A stretch of DNA of 11,786 nt, taken from Desulfobacterales bacterium. GTDB taxonomy: Bacteria > Desulfobacterota > Desulfobacteria > Desulfobacterales > JAFDCJ01. The notes beneath the pieces were generated by a model. That model was not told the DNA's origin, ran no database searches, and was given only the letters and a program-made list of their open reading frames with translations. Location: contig CP070771.1 of the NCBI GenBank assembly GCA_020345785.1, positions 5,941,664 through 5,953,449 on the forward strand, read 5' to 3'. A program made the position numbers and the translations under genes. Below are positions 7,465 through 11,786 of this stretch, piece after piece; within the stretch, counting starts at the first letter, position 1, and each line of letters opens with the position of its first letter.

Positions 7465-7587
7465 ATGGAAATGAGATCGAAAGGATTCAATCCCGCGACA
7501 GACCGCCAGCCGCATCTGTTTGAGCAACGCGATCGAGGAAATTTTACAGAGGTAAACCGTACGGATTACCCCGGGAGGTATCGATGA
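7465..7587 (+). CDS. Small protein (40 aa) overlapping the next gene start
   Basis: ATG 7465 has GAGGA six bases upstream and gives a 40-residue, very polar product (MEMRSKGFNPATDRQPHLFE at the start, ending NRTDYPGRYR). Its stop TGA overlaps the next gene's ATG as ATGA (7584-7587), a classic translational coupling arrangement. The next gene's GGGAGG ribosome binding site lies inside this frame. It begins ten bases after the preceding interrupted gene. No family recognised; it may be a small partner of the oxidoreductase or merely a coupling leader. Confidence 0.5.
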   Translation: MEMRSKGFNPATDRQPHLFEQRDRGNFTEVNRTDYPGRYR

Positions 7588-8861
7588 AAATACCGGAAAA
7601 AGAGGTTATTATCGTGGGCGCCGGTCTGGCCGGCTTATCATGCGCGCGTCGCTTGATGGAAGAAAATATGCCCTTTATCATTCTGGAAGCTGATCAACGT
7701 ATCGGGGGGCGGCTTAAGAGCGATAATCTGGACGGATTTGTCCTCGACCACGGGTTTCAGGTGCTGCAAACCGCCTATCCGGAGGCACGGCGCGTTTTGG
7801 ATTATGAGCGGCTTGCGCTCCGGCCCTTCGCGCCGGGGGCCATCATTCGTTTCGATGGCAGGTTTCACCGTATCGCCGATCCCGTGCGCCGTCCTAGAGA
7901 TCTGTGGAGCACCGTCACCGCGCCGATCGGAACCATTGGAGACCGTTTGAGGATTATCCGGTTGGCCTTAAAACTCCAGCGCGCGACCCCGGCTCGCATC
8001 TTTCACGACCCGGACATGCCGACCATCGAATTTTTGAAGTCTTGGGGATTTTCTGAAAAAATTATTCAAAGATTTTTCCGGCCCTTTTTTGCCGGCGTCT
8101 GTCTCGATCCCGACATCAGCGTCTCGAGCCGGGTGTTCCAATACATTTTCCGAATCTTTGCCGCAGGGGACGTCGCCCTTCCCGGCCGTGGGATGGGAGC
8201 CATTGTCGAGCAGCTGGCAGAGAGCCTGCCGGCTGGTCGAATTCGAACCGGCAGCCGGGTGGAATCGGTTGCGGAGGGTGAGGTGGTTTTGGCTTCCGGC
8301 GAGAAGGTCGAGGGACTTGCCGTCGTCCTGGCCACCGAGGGTCCGGAGACAGCTCGCCTGCTGGGGGCGCCGGAGTCGGTCGGATCCCGAGGAGAATTGT
8401 GCCTCTATTTTACGACGGACGACCCACCCGTTCGTGAGCCCTATCTGATTCTCAACGGCGATGGGGATGGATGGGTGAACAGTTTGACAATTCCGAGCAT
8501 CGTTGCGCCAACCTACGCGCCTGCCGGCCAACATCTGATATCAGTCGTGGTGGTCGGCCATTTGGATGCTGACGACGCCACCGTGGAAACTATGGTTCGC
8601 AAAGAGCTCACCGAATGGTTCGGCCCGGCGGTCGATGACTGGCGTCATTTGAAGACTTACCGGATCGTGCATGCCCTACCGGCACAACCACCGCCGATGC
8701 CGGATCCGGCAGTTGCAGCAGTCCCGGTTAAGGCGGGAATTTACGTATGTGGCGAGCACGGCAGCGTGCCGGGTATTCAGTGGGCCATGCTTTCCGGCCG
8801 GGGTGCCGCTGAGCAGGTCCTAAAAAAATTACACAGCGCCGGCAGCACTGTAGGTTCTTAA
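7584..8861 (+). CDS. FAD-dependent oxidoreductase (protoporphyrinogen-oxidase/amine-oxidase-like)
   Basis: A 425-residue flavoprotein. The N-terminal Rossmann motif VIIVGAGLAGLSCARRL is followed by FIILEADQRIGGRL (the acidic ribose-binding residue and GGR), then LDHGFQVLQTAYPEA. The C-terminal FAD-contact region is IYVCGEHGSVPGIQWAMLSG. This architecture is shared by protoporphyrinogen oxidases, carotenoid/phytoene desaturase-like enzymes and monoamine-oxidase-like proteins. I cannot pick the substrate; it is not of the COG2907 subtype found at 879-2123. The start is firm: GGGAGG lies six bases before ATG 7584. It is coupled by ATGA overlap to the small gene upstream and followed by a weak terminator. 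Two different FAD amine-oxidase-fold enzymes in one locus suggest sequential redox steps on related lipids or isoprenoids, which is inference. Confidence 0.88.
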   Translation: MKIPEKEVIIVGAGLAGLSCARRLMEENMPFIILEADQRIGGRLKSDNLDGFVLDHGFQVLQTAYPEARRVLDYERLALRPFAPGAIIRFDGRFHRIADPVRRPRDLWSTVTAPIGTIGDRLRIIRLALKLQRATPARIFHDPDMPTIEFLKSWGFSEKIIQRFFRPFFAGVCLDPDISVSSRVFQYIFRIFAAGDVALPGRGMGAIVEQLAESLPAGRIRTGSRVESVAEGEVVLASGEKVEGLAVVLATEGPETARLLGAPESVGSRGELCLYFTTDDPPVREPYLILNGDGDGWVNSLTIPSIVAPTYAPAGQHLISVVVVGHLDADDATVETMVRKELTEWFGPAVDDWRHLKTYRIVHALPAQPPPMPDPAVAAVPVKAGIYVCGEHGSVPGIQWAMLSGRGAAEQVLKKLHSAGSTVGS

Positions 8862-8870
8862 ATGTGAATT

Positions 8871-8898
8871 CTTTGCGTACAATGTAAAGATTTTTTTT
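8871..8898 (+). terminator. Weak intrinsic terminator after the FAD oxidoreductase
   Basis: CTTTGC (8871-8876) pairs with GTAAAG (8884-8889) through one G-T wobble over a seven-base loop, followed by A and eight T (8891-8898). It starts nine bases after the stop codon. The T tract is strong and the stem AU-rich, so efficiency may be modest. Confidence 0.5.
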
Positions 8899-8901
8899 CA
8901 T

Positions 8902-8933
8902 CACGAAAACTCGAAAATTCGAAAACACGAAAA
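8902..8933. repeat. Four tandem octamers, consensus (C/T)(A/T)CGAAAA
   Basis: CACGAAAA, CTCGAAAA, TTCGAAAA and CACGAAAA follow one another without gaps. The fixed CGAAAA core recurs every eight bases. The array starts just after the T tract of the terminator. Too short and too regular in spacing to be a CRISPR array; it is a microsatellite-like repeat. Confidence 0.7.
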
Positions 8934-9031
8934 GTTTCTCAGCTTGATTCCAATACCGAAAACCTGGACCTGCGGGCCAGGTCAGAGAAAATTGGCTTCG
9001 CCGTGAACATCCACCGTGGAAGGGTGGCATC

Positions 9032-9150
9032 ATGGAATGTTGGAACCATGGGTTCAGAAGGATGAAATCTTTTTTCGATACCGCTCGTAAATCAATGATG
9101 AATCCGCCTGCGGCGGACCGTTTTTTAATCCCAATATTCCATCATTCCAT
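9032..9150. repeat. Imperfect inverted repeat around a terminator-like hairpin
   Basis: Arms at 9032-9059 and 9123-9150 match in inverse orientation at about 21 of 28 positions; the core is ATGGAATG(T/A)TGGAA. The right arm is extended by further CATTCCAT repeats to 9161. Inside lies a perfect stem TCCGCC-TGC-GGCGGA (9103-9117) followed by ACCG and six T. The layout is that of a small palindromic or MITE-like intergenic element; the inner hairpin could terminate plus-strand transcription. Confidence 0.45.
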
Positions 9151-9179
9151 CATTCCATTGGACGTCTCAAGGTAAACGC

Positions 9180-9222
9180 CACCCCTCTGGGGTGAAATCA
9201 ACGCCGGGCCCTCTGGGCTCGG
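9180..9222. repeat. Twin hairpins with identical CCC-TCT-GGG tops
   Basis: Two stem-loops nine bases apart share the loop TCT. CACCCC (9180-9185) pairs with GGGGTG (9189-9194), and CCGGGCCC (9204-9211) pairs with GGGCTCGG (9215-9222) with one G-T pair. No T tract follows, so they are not ordinary terminators. They may be a REP-like pair or part of a structured RNA. Confidence 0.5.
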
Positions 9223-9512
9223 ATTATTTACTTCGTGCTTTCGCCTGCTTTCAGAAACTGGCGGTAGGGAATGCTTTTTCGGTCCCAGTATTGGGCTTGA
9301 TCATGAAGAATTTACGCTTTTGAGCTTGGCGCTGTAGAGCTTGGGCGCCATAGAAGGAGGGAAATAAGACAGTTTGACTTTTTGCACTTTCAAAGTCGCA
9401 GGTTCATACTATCATTTTACTATTGAAGATTGTTTATTGAAAAATTACCAATATGTGTAACCTTTAAAGGACGACAAAAAATAACGTTCAAATACTGAAA
9501 TAGGAGGTAAAC

Positions 9513-9749
9513 ATGAAAGTCAGCATAAAATGTTTCTCGACGCTGGTGAACCCTGATACTTGTAATTTTAGCGAGCGTAGGACGTACGATTTAGAAGCTG
9601 GACAAACCGTCCAAGATTTAGCTCAACGTGCGGGTATTGCCAGCGAAGAGGTGAAGATAGCCTTGGTAAACAGCCGGGTGGTGGATCTCGACACGGTTCT
9701 GAAAGATGGGGACATAGTTGGGTTGGCTCCGGCTGTAGGAGGAATGTAA
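9513..9749 (+). CDS. MoaD/ThiS-like ubiquitin-fold protein with C-terminal GGM
   Basis: A 78-residue beta-grasp protein preceded by an ideal AGGAGG at seven bases. Family features are the N-terminal beta strand (MKVSIKCFSTL), the VQDLAQRAGI helix (residues 33-42), IALVNSRVVDLDTVLKDGD (about 49-67), and the C-terminal tail GLAPAVGGM. MoaD and ThiS are sulphur carriers that end in Gly-Gly, which is adenylated and thiocarboxylated. Here a Met follows the pair and would have to be removed for that chemistry. MoaD-like proteins with short tails like this also occur near tungsten/aldehyde oxidoreductase genes. No moa, thi, MoeB or aor genes are visible in the window, so its pathway is undetermined. 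It stands alone, followed by a strong terminator. Confidence 0.85.
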   Translation: MKVSIKCFSTLVNPDTCNFSERRTYDLEAGQTVQDLAQRAGIASEEVKIALVNSRVVDLDTVLKDGDIVGLAPAVGGM

Positions 9750-9828
9750 AGCCTGTTCGATAATCAAATACCCTATCTTCCTTTAGCGTTCTAAAGGAGA
9801 AAGTTCTTGGGCATTTAAGACCATCGCA

Positions 9829-9857
9829 AAGGCGCGGAAACAGAGATTCCGCGCTTT
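9829..9857. terminator. Bidirectional terminator between convergent genes
   Basis: GCGCGGAA (9832-9839) pairs perfectly with TTCCGCGC (9847-9854) across a seven-base loop. Outer A-T/G-T pairs extend the stem to 9829-9857. TTTATT follows on the plus strand. It sits between the MoaD-like gene and the convergent B12-binding regulator and can serve both. Confidence 0.75.
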
Positions 9858-9890
9858 ATTCAACATTACCCCTATCACATAATTTTCGGC

Positions 9891-10760
9891 CTACTTGAGA
9901 CTCGCGGTGAGCAGTGCGTTCAGTTCCGCGCTGAATTGTTCAACGTCTCTGATATACTTCGCATCAACTTCCTTCAAAACCAGCGCGTTGTCTCCGACCG
10001 CCCGGCCCCCTATGAACAATGCCACCTGCTTGCCGACGTACCGTCGCAATTTGCGCAGCTCATCGATCACCTGCTGCCGGCTGAGCAGATGGGTAATGCT
10101 GATTGCCACGGCACAGGCACCGCTTTTTTTTACACCGGCAGCTATTTCCTCGGCCGGTAGATTGGGACCGTAATAGACCGGATGCCAGCCATGATCCGCA
10201 GCCGTCAGCGCGACGGCCAGCGCGCCCACATCATGCCACTGTCCCACCGTTGTTGCAATGACAATTCTCGGCGCCGGATCGCAGATCCCGGTTGCTCTCA
10301 GCAGGTTGAACAAAAAGGTGCGCGTCACCGTGGTAGCCATATGCTCGTTGACGATTTTTAACGCACCGTTGCGCCATAAATTGCCGATTTCCTCGAACAA
10401 CGGAACAATAACGTCTTTCAGCAGCACGGGTCTTGTCAGATCGATGGCTGCCTGATCGTAAAAACGTTCTAAACCGTCCATGTCGAGATTCAAAACGGCA
10501 GATAAACACTTTTTGAAATAATCGTTGTCAGCAGCCGCTCGCAAAAGTCTCCCATTGCTCTCCCGCTTCCCGGGAGTTCCCGATACCTCTCGTTGTGCGA
10601 GGCCCGATAATTCCGTCGCGTCTAATTGAGCGACGTGTGAAATGCTATGGCCCGCATCCGTGATTGTTTTGAGAAGCTGCAGGCGCCGAACGTCATCCTC
10701 AGAATACAGTCGGCGATTCTTCGGGTCTGATCGCATAAGCACATCAGCGATGCATCTCAC
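9891..10760 (-). CDS. MerR-family B12-binding (CarH/LitR-like) regulator with truncated HTH
   Basis: A 289-codon frame from GTG 10760. Residues about 13-45 (PKNRRLYSEDDVRRLQLLKT) are the wing and second half of a MerR winged helix-turn-helix; the first two helices, including the recognition helix, are absent. A linker follows, then a helical cap domain (about 95-165) with the CarH-type W-x9-EH motif (W129, E139, H140). Last is a Rossmann cobalamin-binding domain with GQWHDVG (173-179), whose His176 is the expected lower cobalt ligand. CarH/LitR proteins bind adenosylcobalamin in the dark and lose DNA on illumination. An in-frame TAG two codons upstream blocks extension, and neither other frame upstream encodes a recognisable HTH. 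It may be an internal deletion, a decaying gene, or a non-DNA-binding B12 sensor. ATG 10736 is another possible start. Confidence 0.82.
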   Translation of the reverse strand: MRCIADVLMRSDPKNRRLYSEDDVRRLQLLKTITDAGHSISHVAQLDATELSGLAQREVSGTPGKRESNGRLLRAAADNDYFKKCLSAVLNLDMDGLERFYDQAAIDLTRPVLLKDVIVPLFEEIGNLWRNGALKIVNEHMATTVTRTFLFNLLRATGICDPAPRIVIATTVGQWHDVGALAVALTAADHGWHPVYYGPNLPAEEIAAGVKKSGACAVAISITHLLSRQQVIDELRKLRRYVGKQVALFIGGRAVGDNALVLKEVDAKYIRDVEQFSAELNALLTASLK

Positions 10761-10851
10761 TTTCTAGCATACTTTCCAAATTCAATTGGCGCGAACGCCA
10801 TGTGTTGTTCTCGTTGGCAAACAATTCATTTCTTCTAATATTTTTATCCAT
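10744..10851 (-). CDS. Possible 35-residue leader protein before the B12 regulator
   Basis: ATG 10851 follows GGAGG with five bases between, an excellent ribosome binding site. The frame codes 35 polar residues (MDKNIRRNELFANENNTW at the start) and stops at 10744, overlapping the regulator's GTG by 17 bases. It does not resemble a MerR helix-turn-helix. It may be a coupling leader or the original N-terminus now out of frame. Small size keeps confidence low. Confidence 0.35.
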   Translation of the reverse strand: MDKNIRRNELFANENNTWRSRQLNLESMLESEMHR

Positions 10852-10906
10852 GGTAACCTCCAAGGCGGTAGTCGTCAGGTGGTTCCTGTTCGGCTGTAAT
10901 TTTCAT
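10844..10906 (-). CDS. Possible 20-residue leader peptide
   Basis: ATG 10906 is preceded by AGGAG at seven bases. The frame (MKITAEQEPPDDYRL at the start) ends at TAA 10844 and overlaps the start of the next small frame (10851). Together with that frame it makes a chain of overlapping, individually ribosome-equipped frames leading into the regulator. It could also be chance. Confidence 0.25.
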   Translation of the reverse strand: MKITAEQEPPDDYRLGGYHG

Positions 10907-10929
10907 ACTGGAACTCCTGGAATCCGATA

Positions 10930-10954
10930 AAAAATTCATTTTTGTTGAATTTTT
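10930..10954 (-). promoter_or_regulatory. AT-rich palindrome in the regulator leader
   Basis: AAAAATTCA (10930-10938) and TGAATTTTT (10946-10954) form a perfect 9-base inverted repeat over seven bases, 24 bases before the first small frame. Its position suits an operator or an AT-rich RNA hairpin. Confidence 0.45.
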
Positions 10955-10978
10955 GCATCCAATGTGTCATCCATACCC

Positions 10979-11059
10979 AAAAAAGGGCTACAAAGCCGGC
11001 CACGTTAGTCCTCTGTGTTTTTTGCTCAAATTCTAACTTGTCCGCTCAGCTTTGTAGCC
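10979..11059 (-). promoter_or_regulatory. Attenuator-like inverted repeat with T tract upstream of the B12 regulator
   Basis: On the minus strand GGCTACAAAGC (11059-11049) pairs perfectly with GCTTTGTAGCC (10996-10986) across a 52-base loop, followed by C and six T (10984-10979). No gene lies upstream on this strand, so the structure would fall in the leader of the regulator transcript, consistent with attenuation. Alternatively the 11-base repeats are paired operators or ends of a small insertion. I see no cobalamin-riboswitch B12 box in the loop. Confidence 0.45.
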
Positions 11060-11283
11060 ACTGCGAATGATGTATATTACCAAATCGCAAACAGTAGAAA
11101 TAAAAGTGGGGATCAAAAACATTTTAAGGCCTACCGACTTTTCTAACAATGCGTCAGCGGTAAGCCATCGACATCGATGTCACTGCAAACCGGGGCCGCG
11201 CGGCGCGTGTTGCCTTCGCCAGTGTTGCTGAGCGCGTGGTAAAATGCACCGCCAACCCGACAATCATTATTTCGGTATAATCT

Positions 11284-11694
11284 ATGAATCTTTTCTTTTA
11301 CCTAAAGCTATATGCGCTGACGGTACCCATCTTCTTTATCATCGATATCCTCTGGCTCGGCGTTATCGCCAAAGGATTTTACCGCCGTAAGCTGGATTTC
11401 ATCTTAAGTCCCCAGGTCAATTGGCCGGCGGCAATCATTTTTTACTTGATATACATCGCCGGTATCCTCTTCTTTGCTGTTCGACCGGCAGTAAGAAGCA
11501 ATTCCTGGGTCCAAGCCGCCTTTTTAGGCGCATTGTTTGGATTTTTCACTTATGCGACCTATGATTTGACGAATATGGCCACCATAAAAAATTGGCCATT
11601 GGCAATCGTCGTTGTGGATATTCTCTGGGGGGCGTGCCTGTGCACAGTGGTTGCAATGTTAAGCTTTGCCATATCAAGATGGCTATCTAATTAA
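11284..11694 (+). CDS. DUF2177 integral membrane protein
   Basis: A 136-residue membrane protein with four hydrophobic segments (about 8-30, 48-66, 77-93 and 106-130). The family pattern is clear: FIIDILWLGVIAKGFYR in the first helix, VNWPAAIIFYLIYIAGILFF, FFTYATYDLTNMATIKNWP, and VVVDILWGACL. DUF2177 has no established activity but often co-occurs with COG2907, DUF1365, Cfa-like enzymes and B12-binding LitR/CarH regulators, which is the basis for tying it to the lipid locus. It is transcribed divergently from the B12 regulator. No Shine-Dalgarno precedes ATG 11284, and TATAAT lies two bases before it; I keep this start because the family's first helix begins there. Confidence 0.88.
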   Translation: MNLFFYLKLYALTVPIFFIIDILWLGVIAKGFYRRKLDFILSPQVNWPAAIIFYLIYIAGILFFAVRPAVRSNSWVQAAFLGALFGFFTYATYDLTNMATIKNWPLAIVVVDILWGACLCTVVAMLSFAISRWLSN

Positions 11695-11784
11695 TCCGCC
11701 CTCCAAATTTGCATATTCAGAATTTTAAAATGTTCTTTAAAAGTTGAAGAAAGTCGCTCGCTCGAAGGTCCAGCGGATTAATTA
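11688..11784. repeat. 12-base inverted repeat enclosing the DUF2177 stop codon flank
   Basis: TAATTAATCCGC (11688-11699) and GCGGATTAATTA (11773-11784) are perfect inverted copies 73 bases apart. The left copy includes the DUF2177 stop codon. No T tract follows within the window. It may be a large hairpin 3' to the gene or an end of a mobile or repeat element continuing beyond the window. Confidence 0.5.
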
Positions 11785-11786
11785 CT

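Larger units (their letters stand above)
8862..9512. other. 650-base non-coding, hairpin- and repeat-rich region
   Basis: No gene seen on either strand. Besides the separately listed elements it holds a hairpin ACCTGG (8962-8967)/CCAGGT (8977-8982) with an inner CC/GG extension, CCACC/GGTGG (9011-9015/9023-9027), and an AT-rich segment (about 9400-9490) that probably carries the promoter of the small MoaD-like gene. I could not pick out a convincing -35/-10 pair. The mixture of short direct and inverted repeats resembles intergenic repeat mosaics known in Desulfobacterota; it could also be a structured RNA. Confidence 0.5.
10907..11283. other. 377-base intergenic region between divergent genes
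   Basis: It holds the promoters of the B12 regulator (minus) and the DUF2177 gene (plus). Apart from the two inverted repeats listed, a perfect 12-base palindrome GACATCGATGTC lies at 11170-11181. A TATAAT at 11276-11281 is too close to ATG 11284 to serve that start normally. No gene seen. Confidence 0.5.

Noticed and set aside
8902..9161. CRISPR-like array
   Set aside because: Repeat units are eight bases with no unique spacers of regular length and no cas genes.
10907..11060. Cobalamin riboswitch in the B12-regulator leader
   Set aside because: No recognisable B12-box sequence; the hairpin and T tract alone do not support it.
11276..11281. TATAAT as -10 box of the DUF2177 gene
   Set aside because: It ends two bases before the chosen ATG, so transcription would start inside the gene; no matching -35 at proper spacing.

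Overview
The window looks like a chromosomal accessory region from a mesophilic, roughly 50-55% GC Deltaproteobacterium (Desulfobacterota, possibly a Desulfosarcina/Desulfobacteraceae-like sulfate reducer). I infer this from protein flavour only: a PAS-LuxR regulator typical of that group, an SlyD-like domain fused to a methyltransferase, and long AT-rich, hairpin-rich intergenic stretches. No rRNA, tRNA or core gene fixes the taxonomy.

Left part (1-3217, minus strand). Three genes read leftwards: an acyl-CoA/lipid delta-9-type desaturase with three histidine boxes, a COG2907-type FAD oxidoreductase, and a DUF1365 protein that runs off the window. The FAD oxidoreductase/DUF1365 pair is the well-known companion of cyclopropane-fatty-acyl-phospholipid synthase (Cfa)-like methyltransferases in bacterial lipid-modification clusters, so a cfa-like gene may lie beyond position 1. 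A divergent PAS-LuxR regulator (3422-4327) faces this cluster across a 204-base intergenic region with repeated motifs.

Middle (4500-8861, plus strand). An FKBP(SlyD-like)-methyltransferase fusion is followed by a 59-residue orphan protein. Next comes a stretch of apparent decay: a small minus-strand frame with an in-frame TGA, and a roughly 344-residue conserved-looking protein split by one in-frame TAA. Then come a 40-residue protein overlapping the next start by ATGA and a second, protoporphyrinogen-oxidase-like FAD oxidoreductase.

Right part (8862-11786). A 650-base non-coding region holds a weak terminator, a four-copy octamer array and several short hairpins. It is followed by an orphan MoaD/ThiS-like protein ending in GGM, then by a minus-strand MerR-family regulator with a cobalamin-binding (CarH/LitR-like) domain. 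That regulator lacks the first half of its winged helix-turn-helix and has an elaborate leader with small overlapping frames, an AT-rich palindrome and an attenuator-like hairpin. A four-helix DUF2177 membrane protein and a 12-base inverted repeat close the window.

Taken together, COG2907 + DUF1365 + desaturase + DUF2177 + B12-binding MerR are the usual parts of a light/singlet-oxygen-linked membrane-lipid remodelling locus. Here they are rearranged around a PAS-LuxR regulator, and the B12 regulator seems to have lost its DNA-reading helix. That is the most interesting reading of the window, and it is an inference.
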